In this document: one piece after another, positions 19,363-27,938 of the stretch | Numbering within the stretch: the stretch's first letter is position 1 | How the letters are laid out: the number at the start of each line of letters is the position of its first letter | NCBI GenBank assembly: GCA_963815355.1 | Contig: CAWFGJ010000018.1 | Location: forward strand, 1 to 64,000 | DNA: 64,000 nt | Reading direction: 5' to 3' | Source: JAPUEK01 sp963815355 | GTDB taxonomy: Bacteria > Pseudomonadota > Alphaproteobacteria > Rhodobacterales > Rhodobacteraceae | Position numbers and translations under genes: made by a program | Notes under the pieces: model-generated | Database searches by the model: none | Seen by the model: the letters and a program-made list of their open reading frames with translations, nothing else | What the model was told of the DNA's origin: nothing

Positions 19363-19384
19363 ATATTTGCAAATGCATTTAAAT
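19363..19384. promoter_or_regulatory. AT-rich palindromic cluster in divergent promoter
   Basis: Within the 212-base divergent region, the run ATATTTGCAAATGCATTTAA (19363-19382, continuing AT) contains overlapping perfect palindromes: ATTTGCAAAT, AAATGCATTT and ATTTAAAT. It lies just upstream of the minus-strand oxidoreductase start and could be the operator for the MarR regulator encoded at 21907. Binding is inferred, not shown. Confidence 0.4.
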
Positions 19385-19550
19385 CTGTCTAGTCTGATTC
19401 GAGATCGGACGTGCAGTCTGAGAAGCCCGTTTCTTTTCCGCCCGAGTTGGCTGCGGCTTGCACGTTTAAGGCTGTTGGACCCGAGTGGGGTTTTGTCTGC
19501 AAAATGTGGTCACAGAGTTACGTCAAAAGCATAAACTTAGGGAGAGTAGG

Positions 19551-20339
19551 ATGACTTCTGCAACTGTACTGGCCGATTTGGCCGGATTGCTCGCCTCTGG
19601 CTCGGTTGAGGTGGTTGATTGCACCGGGACCTTGGGGCCAAGCACCCCGCTGCTCAAGCTGCCGCCGGATTTTGCCAAGGACACCCCGGCGATCGAAATT
19701 CACCGGATCTCGGAATATGATCAGGACGGTCCGTTCTGGGCGTGGAACTGGTTGAAGGTGGGCGAGCATTCGGGCACCCACTTTGATGCGCCGCACCACT
19801 GGATCACCGGCAAGGACTATGCCGACGGCTATACTGACACGCTGCCCGTGCAGCGGCTGGTCGCGCCGGTGAATGTGTTGGACTTTGCGGCGGAGTGTGG
19901 CGCGAACCCGGACTTTTTGCTGACGATTGACCATGTGAAAGCATGGGAAGCCAAGCACGGCGCAATTGGTGCGGGCGAATGGGTGGTGCTGCGGTCCGAT
20001 TGGGACAAGCGTAGCCATGACGAGGCGTTGTTCCTGAATGCCAATGAGACGGGGCCGCATACGCCGGGGCCGACCGCCGAGGTGATCGAGTATCTGCTGT
20101 CCAAGGGCATTGTCGGCTGGGGCAGCCAATGCATCGGCACCGATGCGGGGCAGGCAGGCGGGATGACGCCGCCCTTCCCGGCGCATAATTTGCTGCACAA
20201 GAACAACTGCTATGGTCTGGCGAGCCTTGCCAATCTCGACAAGTTGCCGGCCAAGGGCGCGATCCTGATCGCGGCACCGCTGAAGATTGAGCGGGGGACG
20301 GGTTCGCCCATTCGCGCGCTGGCTTTGGTGGCGCGGTAA
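19551..20339 (+). CDS. cyclase-family metal hydrolase, isatin-hydrolase-like
   Basis: Metal-dependent hydrolase of the cyclase/kynurenine-formamidase superfamily. The metal motif HxGTHxDxxxH is complete (His73, His77, Asp79, His83). The length of 262 residues and the flanking DAPHHWITGKDY resemble the isatin hydrolase branch, whose members run to about 260 residues, more than bacterial kynurenine formamidase (about 210). Isatin hydrolase opens isatin (indole-2,3-dione) to isatinate. A role as kynurenine formamidase is the main alternative, since kynA and kynU are present and no other formamidase is seen. The ATG at 19551 follows GGGAGAG. It is first in a plus-strand operon with a flavoprotein, MarR regulator and Ior subunits. 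Confidence 0.75.
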   Translation: MTSATVLADLAGLLASGSVEVVDCTGTLGPSTPLLKLPPDFAKDTPAIEIHRISEYDQDGPFWAWNWLKVGEHSGTHFDAPHHWITGKDYADGYTDTLPVQRLVAPVNVLDFAAECGANPDFLLTIDHVKAWEAKHGAIGAGEWVVLRSDWDKRSHDEALFLNANETGPHTPGPTAEVIEYLLSKGIVGWGSQCIGTDAGQAGGMTPPFPAHNLLHKNNCYGLASLANLDKLPAKGAILIAAPLKIERGTGSPIRALALVAR

Positions 20340-20353
20340 AGGGGGCGGGTCGG

Positions 20354-21910
20354 ATGGTCGATCACGTCATCATCGGGTCGGGGATCAACGGGTTGGTTGC
20401 GGCCAGCCTGTTGGCCCTGAAGGGTAAGAAGGTGCTGGTGCTGGAGCGCGAGGATCGTCTGGGCGGTTGCTTGCACAGCGCCGAAATCACCTTGCCCGGT
20501 TATACCCATGACGTGATGGCCGCGACCTTTGTTCTGTTCCTGACCTCTCCCGCCGGGGCGGCGCTTGGGCCGCATCTGGCGCGGCATGGGTTTGAGTATG
20601 CCCACAGCCCCCATCCGACTGCCGTTGTGCGGCCGGATGGGTCCAGCCTTGTGCTGACGATGGACCCGGCGGTGAACCTTGCGCGGTTTAACGCTTTGGC
20701 CGCAGGGGACGGGGATCAGCACGGGCGCGATGTGGGCGCGATTGGTGCGGATGCGCCGTTTCTTTTTGCGCTCTTGGGCGGGCCGCTTTGGTCGTGGGGC
20801 ACGGCGCGGCTGCTGTTTGGGCAGGTGCGAAAGCGCGGGCTGCGTGGTTTGGCGGCTTGGATGGGGTCCGCGCTGGCCCCGGCGCGGGGCTGGTTGGAAA
20901 GCCGCTATCAGAGCCCATTGGTGCAAGCGCTTTGGGCGCCGTGGGTTCTGCATTGCGGGTTGACGCCCGAAAGTGCGTATTCGGCGCAGATGGCCAAAGT
21001 GGTGGCCTTTGCGTTGGAGGTGGCTGGGGCTCCGGTCGCCAAGGGCGGGGCCGCCGCGATCGTGCGGGCCTTTGCGGCGCTGATCGCCGAGCGGGGCGGC
21101 GAGGTGCGTACCGGCGCAGAGGTAGAGCGGATCACCACGCAGGCCGGGCAGGTGACCGGCGTGAGGCTGCGGGGCGGTGAAGAGATTGCGTGCCGGTCGG
21201 TGCTGGCTTCGGTCGCGCCAGGGCAGCTATATGGCCGCTTGCTTGAGGGGGTTGCGCTGCCCGAAGATCGCGCGGCCGTGGCCGGATTCCGGCACGGGCG
21301 TGGCAATTTCCAACTGCACTATGCGTTGGACCGACTGCCGGAATGGACCTCGGCCGGGTTGGAAGATGTGGCGTTGATCCACCTGTCTGACGGGATCGAC
21401 GCGGTCTCTAAATCTGCCAATGAGGCCGAGCGGGGGCTGTTGCCAGAGGTGCCGACACTGTGCGTCGGGCAACCCCACAGGCTTGACCCGACGCGCTGCC
21501 CAGAGGGTAAGGCAATTTTGTGGATACAAGTTCCCGATGGGCCGCGCGTGATCAAGGGCGATGCGGCGAACCAGATCGAGGGCCGCGATTGGGGGGCGGT
21601 CCGCGAGGCGTTCGCCGACCGGATAGAGGCGATCCTTGCCCGCCACATCAAGGATTTCGACAAGATCAAGCTTGCGCGGCGCGCCTATTCGCCGGCGGAT
21701 CTTGAGGCGATGAACGTCAATCTGGTGGGCGGTGATCCTTATGGCGGGGCTTGCTCGATTGATCAGTTCTTCCTTTGGCGGCCTTTTGCCCATTCCACGA
21801 ACGGCACCAGCGCGGTGCGCGGGTTAATCCATATCGGGGCCTCGGCCCATCCCGGTCCGGGCCTTGGCGGCGGATCAGGATACAATGCGGCAAGGAGCCT
21901 TGGCGCATGA
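20354..21910 (+). CDS. phytoene-desaturase-like FAD-dependent oxidoreductase (second copy)
   Basis: Flavoprotein of 518 residues, related to the product of 17758-19338. FAD motifs are VIIGSGINGLVAASLLALKG and EREDRLGGCLHSAEITLPGY at the N-terminus and GASAHPGPGLGGGSGYNAARSL at the C-terminus. The shared central pattern (WTSAGLEDVALIHL here, WSDPALRGYAYVHL there) suggests that the two are paralogues acting on the same or successive intermediates, perhaps as a heteromer. It starts 14 bases after the cyclase stop and its stop overlaps the MarR start (ATGA). Substrate unknown. Confidence 0.85.
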   Translation: MVDHVIIGSGINGLVAASLLALKGKKVLVLEREDRLGGCLHSAEITLPGYTHDVMAATFVLFLTSPAGAALGPHLARHGFEYAHSPHPTAVVRPDGSSLVLTMDPAVNLARFNALAAGDGDQHGRDVGAIGADAPFLFALLGGPLWSWGTARLLFGQVRKRGLRGLAAWMGSALAPARGWLESRYQSPLVQALWAPWVLHCGLTPESAYSAQMAKVVAFALEVAGAPVAKGGAAAIVRAFAALIAERGGEVRTGAEVERITTQAGQVTGVRLRGGEEIACRSVLASVAPGQLYGRLLEGVALPEDRAAVAGFRHGRGNFQLHYALDRLPEWTSAGLEDVALIHLSDGIDAVSKSANEAERGLLPEVPTLCVGQPHRLDPTRCPEGKAILWIQVPDGPRVIKGDAANQIEGRDWGAVREAFADRIEAILARHIKDFDKIKLARRAYSPADLEAMNVNLVGGDPYGGACSIDQFFLWRPFAHSTNGTSAVRGLIHIGASAHPGPGLGGGSGYNAARSLGA

Positions 21911-22383
21911 ACGACGAAACACCCTCTATGCCGGTGCCGCGCTTGGGTGAGATGGGGCTGACCAATTTCGCACCCTATCTGATGAACCGGATCATGGGGC
22001 GCTACAACGCGTCGCTGCGCGAAGAGATGGCCGGGCTGGGCCTTTCCACACCCAAGATGCGCTCTTTGGCGGTTTTGTCGGTGGTGGAGGGGCCGCTGAT
22101 CCGTGAATTGGCGGTTCTGACGGTGATTGAGCAATCCACGCTGAGCCGCGCGTTGGATCAGTTGCAAGAGGGCGGTCTGATCCGGCGCGAAACCGATGCC
22201 AATGACAGCCGGGCCACGCGTGTCTTTATCACCGATGCGGGGCGTACGGCCTTTGAAACACTATGGCCGCACATGGCGGCCGCGCAGGCACGCATGTTCA
22301 AGGGCGTTCCGGATGACGAACGGCGGGCCTTTGTCGGCACGCTGCAAAAGATGCTCACAAACATCAGAAAGCATGAGATCTGA
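21907..22383 (+). CDS. MarR-family transcriptional regulator
   Basis: Winged-helix repressor of 158 residues, dimeric by family rule. The recognition region reads LIRELAVLTVIEQSTLSRALDQLQEGGLIRRETDANDSRATRVFITDAGR, with the wing at DANDSRATR. The ATG overlaps the preceding stop by 4 bases and the next gene follows within 2 bases, so it is transcribed with the enzymes it probably controls. The palindromic cluster at 19363-19384 is a reasonable operator. Its ligand would be a pathway intermediate. Confidence 0.88.
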   Translation: MNDETPSMPVPRLGEMGLTNFAPYLMNRIMGRYNASLREEMAGLGLSTPKMRSLAVLSVVEGPLIRELAVLTVIEQSTLSRALDQLQEGGLIRRETDANDSRATRVFITDAGRTAFETLWPHMAAAQARMFKGVPDDERRAFVGTLQKMLTNIRKHEI

Positions 22384-22384
22384 C

Positions 22385-24532
22385 ATGGCCGAGCGTAGTT
22401 TTACCGCCGAAGTCGAAGACCTGCGCCTTAGCGCGGGGGAAACCTTTACCGGCGAAGGGATACTCGCGATCACCAAGGCGTTGTTGGAAAACGGCGTTGG
22501 GTATGTCGGTGGATATCAGGGCGCACCGATCAGCCATTTGATGGATGTGCTGGCCGATGCGCAGGGGTTGCTGGGCGAGTTGGGCGTGCGGTTTGAGGCC
22601 AACGCAAACGAGGCGGCGGCGGCGGCAATGCTGGCGGCGTCGGTGCATTATCCGATCCGCGGGGCGGTGACGTTCAAGGGGCCGGTGGGGGTCAATGTGG
22701 CGTCGGACGCGCTGGCCAACCTTGCCTCGTCGGGGGTGACGGGCGGTGCGCTTGTCGTTCTGGGCGAGGATTACGGCGAAGGCTCTTCCATCATGCAAGA
22801 GCGCAGCCATGCCTTTGCGATGAAGTCGCAGTTCTGGCTGCTGGACCCGCGCCCGAACTTGCCAAGCCTTGTGAAGGCCGTGGGGGATGGGTTTGCGTTG
22901 TCAGAGGCGTCAAATTCTCCGGTGATGCTGACGTTGCGCATCCGGTCGTGCCATGTGACGGGCAGTTTTCAGACACGCGACAACAAGCGCCCGACCCTGT
23001 CGGTGACCGAGGCACTTTCGGCCCCCCGGTCGGATTTCGCCCGCGTGGTCTTGCCTCCGATGTCCTATGTGCATGAGCAGGACAAGGTCAAGAACCGTTG
23101 GCCCGCGGCCGAAAAATACATCCTGGACAATCAGTTGAACGAATTGTTTGGGCCGAAGGCGGCCAGTGTCGGTATCGTATTGCAGGGCGGCATGTATAAC
23201 AACGTGATCCGCGCCTTGCAGCGGTTGGGGCTTGCGGATGCTTACGGCGAAACGGTGATTCCGCTTTATGTGCTGAATGTGACCTATCCGCTGGTTAGTT
23301 CTGAGTTTTTGGCTTTTTGCGCGGGTAAAGAGCATGTGCTGGTCGTCGAAGAGGGCCAGCCGGAGTTTATCGAGCAAGCGCTTGGCTCAATGCTGTATCG
23401 CGCGGGCTCATCGGTGAAGCTGCATGGCAAAGGCGTCTTGCCGATGGCGGGGGAGTATACCGGGCAAGTGATGCTGGACGGTGTAACCGCCTTTTTCAAA
23501 AAGGCGGCGCCAGAGATGTTGGCCGCTGCCGTGCGCGCGCCCAACGAAGATCGCGTGGCAGTGCCGGATTTGACCAAGACCGTTCCCATCCGTCCGCCCG
23601 GCTTTTGCACCGGTTGCCCGGAACGTCCGATCTTCGCCGCGATGAAGCTGGTGGAAAAGGAACTCGGCAAGCACCAGATTGCGGCCGACATCGGTTGCCA
23701 TTTGTTCGGCAGCTTGCCGCCCTTTGAAATTGGTGGCGCGACGATGGGCTTTGGCCTTGGCCCTGCGGCCAATGGTGCCTTTGACGGCGGTGGAGAGCGG
23801 CGTCCGGTGGCGATCATCGGCGACGGTGGGTTTTGGCATAACGGGCTGAGTTCGTCCTTCACCAACATGGTGTTCAACAAATCAGACGGCGTGGCGATCG
23901 TGGTCGATAATTTTTACTCGGCGGCAACCGGCGGGCAGGATGTCATGTCTTCGCGGGCGGATAATGCCACCAAATCCACCAAGAACCCGATCTCGAAAGC
24001 CTTGGGCGGTATTGGCATCACTTGGGTGCGCCAGATCGACCGGACCTATGACGTGGGCCGGATGCGCGACACCATCCGTGAGGCGCTGACCACCAAGGCC
24101 GAGGGGCCAAAGGTGATCGTGGCCTCGTCCGAGTGCATGCTGAACAAGCAGCGCCGCGAAAAGCCGCTGCGGGCCAAGGCGATCCGCGAGGGGCGTCGGG
24201 TTGATGTGCCGCGCTTTGGCGTGGATGAGGCGGTCTGCACCGGCGATCACGCCTGTATCCGGCTGTCGGGCTGTCCGTCCCTGTCGCTGAAGCGGCTGGA
24301 CGATCCGTTGCGTGATGATCCCGTGGCCTCCATCGATCAATCCTGCGTGGGCTGCGGCAATTGCGGGGAAGTGGCCGATGCGGCCGTGCTTTGTCCGTCG
24401 TTCTACCGGGCCGATGTGGTGCACAATCCCGGCCCTTGGGAGCAATGGCGCGCCAAGCTGCGCGCGCGGGTTATCGGTTGGTTGCAGCGCCGCCGGGACA
24501 GCCGTCGGTTGGTGTTTGGAGGTGTGCAATGA
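22385..24532 (+). CDS. indolepyruvate:ferredoxin oxidoreductase-like, alpha subunit
   Basis: Thiamine-diphosphate 2-oxoacid:ferredoxin oxidoreductase subunit (715 residues). Such enzymes decarboxylate an aryl 2-oxo acid to an acyl-CoA and reduce ferredoxin. Domain order: N-terminal pyrimidine-binding domain (GEGILAITKALLENGVGYVGGYQGAP), CTGCPERP at about 408, the diphosphate motif GDGGFWHNG...N at about 478, and a C-terminal iron-sulphur domain with CTGDHACIRLSGC and CVGCGNCGEVADAAVLC (about 618-670). All cofactor motifs are intact. The stop overlaps the beta-subunit start. In this locus an isatinate (2-aminophenylglyoxylate) substrate is a possibility; arylpyruvates are the textbook substrates. 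Confidence 0.88.
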   Translation: MAERSFTAEVEDLRLSAGETFTGEGILAITKALLENGVGYVGGYQGAPISHLMDVLADAQGLLGELGVRFEANANEAAAAAMLAASVHYPIRGAVTFKGPVGVNVASDALANLASSGVTGGALVVLGEDYGEGSSIMQERSHAFAMKSQFWLLDPRPNLPSLVKAVGDGFALSEASNSPVMLTLRIRSCHVTGSFQTRDNKRPTLSVTEALSAPRSDFARVVLPPMSYVHEQDKVKNRWPAAEKYILDNQLNELFGPKAASVGIVLQGGMYNNVIRALQRLGLADAYGETVIPLYVLNVTYPLVSSEFLAFCAGKEHVLVVEEGQPEFIEQALGSMLYRAGSSVKLHGKGVLPMAGEYTGQVMLDGVTAFFKKAAPEMLAAAVRAPNEDRVAVPDLTKTVPIRPPGFCTGCPERPIFAAMKLVEKELGKHQIAADIGCHLFGSLPPFEIGGATMGFGLGPAANGAFDGGGERRPVAIIGDGGFWHNGLSSSFTNMVFNKSDGVAIVVDNFYSAATGGQDVMSSRADNATKSTKNPISKALGGIGITWVRQIDRTYDVGRMRDTIREALTTKAEGPKVIVASSECMLNKQRREKPLRAKAIREGRRVDVPRFGVDEAVCTGDHACIRLSGCPSLSLKRLDDPLRDDPVASIDQSCVGCGNCGEVADAAVLCPSFYRADVVHNPGPWEQWRAKLRARVIGWLQRRRDSRRLVFGGVQ

Positions 24533-26064
24533 CGCTACAATCCATGGTGCCGCAGCCGCCGGATCCGCGCTTGGGGGGAATCCTCAAATTGGCCGTCTTG
24601 GCGGTCGGTGGTCAGGGCGGCGGGGTGCTCACCGGCTGGATCGAGGCTTTGGCGCGGGCCAATGGCTATGTCTGTCAGGCGACCAGCGTCGCGGGTGTGG
24701 CGCAGCGTACCGGAGCCACAGTCTATTATGTCGAGATGGCCCCGGCCGGTGACCATGCGCCCGTCTTTTCGCTGATGCCCGCTGCGGGCGACGTTGACGT
24801 CATGATCACCGCCGAGATGATGGAGGCCGGGCGGTCGATCATCCGTGGGTTTGTGACGCCGGACCGCACGGTTCTGATCACCTCGACGCACCGCGCGCTG
24901 GCGGTCAGCGAAAAGATGGTGCCGGGGGATGGCATCGCTTCCTCCGAAGAGGTCATGGCGGCAGCGGAACTTGCATCGCGGCGCTTCATCGCGGCTGATT
25001 TTGATGCGCTGGCGGTCGGGCAGGGGTCGGTGATCTCGGCGTCGCTGTTTGGCGGCTTGGCGGGGGCGGGCGTTTTGCCCTTTCCGCGCGAGGCGTTTGA
25101 GGCGGCGATCCTGTCGGGTGGCAAAGGGGCGCAAGCGTCCCTGCGGGCCTTTGCCGCGGGTTTTGAAGCGGCCCAAAGTGGTTCGGCGCCGCCAAAGGTT
25201 ACCCCGAAGCCCACAGCGTTGACCGTTCCCAACGGGCCAGCAAAGCTGCGCGACGGTTGGCACGGGCTGGTCAAACGGTTGGACGCGATGCCTGCCCCCG
25301 TGGCCGATATGGCACTGCACGGGCTTCGCAAAGTGGTTGAGTTTCAGGACATTGCCTACGGATCACAGTATCTCTCGCGGCTCGAGTCCGTGCTGGCCCA
25401 AGACCGCGCCCCCTATGATCTTGGCCGCGAGGCTGCCAAATACCTTGCGACCGCCATGGCCTATGACGACATCCTCCGTGTGGCCGATCTGAAAACGCGG
25501 GATGGGCGGATGGACCGGATCGCGCAAGAAATGGGGGCAGGGACGGCTCAGGTCATGCAGGTGACCGAATTCCTGCATCCGCGCGCCGAAGAGATCGTGT
25601 CCCTGCTGCCCGCCCGGTTGGGCGCAAGATGGGCCGCTAATCCGGCGCGAATGCGGCTGATCGACCGGCTCTTCAATAGGGGCAGACGCCTGCGCACTGA
25701 CCGGTTGGGGGGCTACCTGACGCTTTATGCGCTTGGCGGGCTTAAGTTCTGGCGCCCCCGCACGCTGCGCCACGCCCAAGAGAGGCACCATCTTGATCAC
25801 TGGATGGGTGTTGCGATGGGATACTTGCCCCTGAATTACGACCTCGCCGTCGAGGTGATCCGTTGTCGGCGTCTGGTAAAAGGCTATTCCGACACCCATG
25901 CACGCGGGCTGTCCAAATTCGATCGGGTGCTGGCGGGAATTGCGTTGGTTGCGATGCGGGACGACGCCGCCGATTGGGCGAAACGGCTCCGCGAGGCGGC
26001 GTTGCTGGATGAAGAAGGCAAAGCCCTGGACGGTGCACTACAGACAATCCGCAGTTTCGCCTGA
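24529..26064 (+). CDS. indolepyruvate:ferredoxin oxidoreductase-like, beta subunit with C-terminal extension
   Basis: Partner of the preceding subunit, 511 residues. Residues about 18-200 form the gamma-type 2-oxoacid oxidoreductase domain (LAVLAVGGQGGGVLTGWIEA, SVAGVAQRTGATVYYVEM). The remaining ~300 residues are a helical extension of the DUF6537-like type found in many proteobacterial Ior proteins. Short archaeal IorB proteins have only the first domain. The ATG overlaps the alpha stop (ATGA), which shows translational coupling. It is the last gene of the operon; a G/C-rich hairpin follows at 26068-26091. Confidence 0.85.
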   Translation: MTLQSMVPQPPDPRLGGILKLAVLAVGGQGGGVLTGWIEALARANGYVCQATSVAGVAQRTGATVYYVEMAPAGDHAPVFSLMPAAGDVDVMITAEMMEAGRSIIRGFVTPDRTVLITSTHRALAVSEKMVPGDGIASSEEVMAAAELASRRFIAADFDALAVGQGSVISASLFGGLAGAGVLPFPREAFEAAILSGGKGAQASLRAFAAGFEAAQSGSAPPKVTPKPTALTVPNGPAKLRDGWHGLVKRLDAMPAPVADMALHGLRKVVEFQDIAYGSQYLSRLESVLAQDRAPYDLGREAAKYLATAMAYDDILRVADLKTRDGRMDRIAQEMGAGTAQVMQVTEFLHPRAEEIVSLLPARLGARWAANPARMRLIDRLFNRGRRLRTDRLGGYLTLYALGGLKFWRPRTLRHAQERHHLDHWMGVAMGYLPLNYDLAVEVIRCRRLVKGYSDTHARGLSKFDRVLAGIALVAMRDDAADWAKRLREAALLDEEGKALDGALQTIRSFA

Positions 26065-26067
26065 CAT

Positions 26068-26091
26068 GGGGGGCTTTACCCAAGGCCCCCC
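26068..26091 (+). terminator. GC-rich hairpin after the Ior-like operon
   Basis: A perfect stem GGGGGGC/GCCCCCC (26068-26074 with 26085-26091) begins 3 bases after the stop. There is no T run, so intrinsic termination is doubtful. A nearly identical stem followed by GGACCCC occurs at 40874-40896, which points to a repeated intergenic element. Confidence 0.4.
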
Positions 26092-26120
26092 GACCCCGAC
26101 GGTATTGCAGGTGGCCGGGT

Positions 26121-26150
26121 CCATTTTCTGTCTCTAAATATCCCCGCCGG
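26121..26150 (-). repeat. dispersed intergenic repeat, inverted copy
   Basis: Read on the minus strand this is GGGGATATTTAGAGACAGAA followed by AATGG, close to GAGGATATTTGAGGACAGAA at 40904-40923. It lies between the Ior operon and the convergent flavin reductase. Confidence 0.5.
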
Positions 26151-26174
26151 AAGCTCCTCACCTCACCGCCGCAC

Positions 26175-26666
26175 CTAGGCGTCAAGGCTGCGATAGGCCC
26201 CGTTCCAATAGATCAGCGCGCCCGCCCCTTCGGTGGTCCGAATCGCAACGACCCGACCGATCAGGATGGAATGGGTGCCACGGTCGATCATTTCCTCGAC
26301 GGTGCAGTCAAAGGCGGCGGGCGCGCCTTGCAACAGACGCGCGCCGGTAACGGCTGTCTCCCAAGCCGCCCCTTCATACCGCGCGGCTCCTTTGACGCCG
26401 CCAAAGCCGGAAAAGCGTTCGGCCACCGCCTGATGGGCAGCACCAAGGCTTGACCAGCCAAAGCTGCGCGTTTCGTGCAAGACAGGCCAGCTGGACGCGC
26501 TGCGATTGACGCAGGCCAACAGCAGCGGTGGCTCTGCCGACAGGGATATGGCCGAGGTAACGATCAACCCCGTCGCGGCATCGCCCTGACCGGTGGTGAT
26601 CACGCTGCAATTGCCAACAAAGGCGCGCATGGCGTCGCGAAAATGCTTGGGACTTGGTTCGGACAT
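26175..26666 (-). CDS. flavin reductase-like protein (partner of LLM monooxygenase)
   Basis: FMN-binding split-barrel protein of 163 residues, of the flavin-reductase family that supplies reduced flavin to a separate monooxygenase. Typical segments are VITTGQGDAATGLIVTSAISLSAEPPLLLACVN and FDCTVEEMIDRGTHSILIGRVVAI. It lies 54 bases after the LLM monooxygenase gene on the same strand, and the two should work as a two-component system. It is a different protein from the reductase at 28497. Confidence 0.85.
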   Translation of the reverse strand: MSEPSPKHFRDAMRAFVGNCSVITTGQGDAATGLIVTSAISLSAEPPLLLACVNRSASSWPVLHETRSFGWSSLGAAHQAVAERFSGFGGVKGAARYEGAAWETAVTGARLLQGAPAAFDCTVEEMIDRGTHSILIGRVVAIRTTEGAGALIYWNGAYRSLDA

Positions 26667-26720
26667 GGCGCTCTCTGGGTTAGAGGCATCGCCCGCACAG
26701 GGGCGATGCCGGAAGGGGGA

Positions 26721-27812
26721 TCAGCGGATGCCAGCCTCTTTCAGCTTTGGCAGCACCATATCGCGGAAATAGGGGAACTCTTTCACATAATCCACGAAAG
26801 ACAGCGTTGTGCCCGCAAATCCCGTTGCGTGGAGTTTAAGAATCCCCTCGGCAACGTCATCAGGTGTGCCGACAAGGGGAAAGCCGCCGTGCCCCATCGC
26901 GAACAGATGTTTGATCTGGGCCAGCAAGTCATGGGGAAAGCTTTGGGCATGGGCGAATTGCAGGTTGACCAGATTATCGACGGCTTCGGTGTCGCAATTG
27001 GCCACGGCAGTGTGGTTCAGGAAGGCTTCGGCCTCATCGCGCGAGGGGCGGCAGATGACGTGGCTGAAGGTCAGCACGTCAACCTTGCGGCCCTTGGCCT
27101 TGGCTTGGGCCTTCAGGTCGGTGATCTCGCCAACAGATCGGCTCAGGTCGATGGCCGGGGTGAACAGGAAGTCGGCGTTGTCGGTTGCAAAGCCGCGCCC
27201 CTGGGCCGAGCCTGCGGCGTTGATGATCGGGACCGAGCCACGCACCGGGGCGGGGTCGCCCTTGATGCGTTTGGCTTTGAACCATTTGCCGTCCCAGTCG
27301 AAATGCTCTTTCGACGTCCATAGTTTACGAACCAGATCGAACCATTCCTGCGCATAGGCATAGCGGGTTTCGTGGTCGTCGGGCAGGGTCAGGCCAAGGG
27401 CTTCGTATTCCGGCTTGTTCCAGCCCGCAACGATGTTCAGCCCTGCGCGGCCATGGCCGATCTGGTCGATGGTCGCAATTTGTTTGGCGACGACTGCGGG
27501 GTGGTTGGCGGCCGTATGGATCGTGGCAAAGACCGCGATATTCTTGGTCGAGGCCAAAAGGCCAGCCGCCCAGGTCATGGTTTCGAGCACGCCGCCGTGA
27601 AAGTCCGTCTCGCCGCCGTAGCCGATCCAACGCGCGATCGGCAGCATGAAATCTATGCCCGCTTCATCCAGCATTTTGGCCAGTGTCAGGTTGTTGTCCC
27701 AAGAATTGTCCCACCGTTCAGCGATTTTGGTGGGCGTCATGCCGGATGAGCAGTTGGACGAAAATGTGCCCAAGCGAAAGTGGTCGCCCGAAAGCATCGG
27801 GTTATTGGTCAT
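26721..27812 (-). CDS. LLM-class flavin-dependent monooxygenase
   Basis: Luciferase-like (bacterial luciferase superfamily) FMNH2-dependent monooxygenase of 363 residues, of the SsuD/RutA/DmoA kind. Visible features are FMLPIARWIGYGGETDFHG, IAVFATIHTAANHPAVVAKQIATID, and GRAGLNIVAGWNKPEYEALG, which matches the RutA-like subgroup. It should oxygenate a small N- or S-containing compound with flavin reduced by the product of 26175. No other pyrimidine-catabolism (rut) gene is near, so the substrate is open. The ATG is preceded by GGGAGAA. It is divergent from a winged-helix regulator at 27939. Confidence 0.85.
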   Translation of the reverse strand: MTNNPMLSGDHFRLGTFSSNCSSGMTPTKIAERWDNSWDNNLTLAKMLDEAGIDFMLPIARWIGYGGETDFHGGVLETMTWAAGLLASTKNIAVFATIHTAANHPAVVAKQIATIDQIGHGRAGLNIVAGWNKPEYEALGLTLPDDHETRYAYAQEWFDLVRKLWTSKEHFDWDGKWFKAKRIKGDPAPVRGSVPIINAAGSAQGRGFATDNADFLFTPAIDLSRSVGEITDLKAQAKAKGRKVDVLTFSHVICRPSRDEAEAFLNHTAVANCDTEAVDNLVNLQFAHAQSFPHDLLAQIKHLFAMGHGGFPLVGTPDDVAEGILKLHATGFAGTTLSFVDYVKEFPYFRDMVLPKLKEAGIR

Positions 27813-27938
27813 GATGTTCTCCCTGTCAGGAAATATGTGAGGTTTGCTTTTATTTTATGTTTGAAAGTCTATCTTAAAATCGCATTGCGTCAACGGTTAT
27901 GAAAAAGGAATGATGGGGGGCACAGAGGGGGCCGTTGC

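Noticed and set aside
17758..21910. Carotenoid biosynthesis locus
   Set aside because: The two desaturase-like proteins are not accompanied by crtB, crtE, crtY or other carotenoid genes, while a cyclase hydrolase and Ior genes are.
27846..27881. Operator in the LLM monooxygenase/winged-helix promoter
   Set aside because: The region is AT-rich with ATTTTA and TAAAAT 17 bases apart, but the arms are short and AT-only, so this may be chance.
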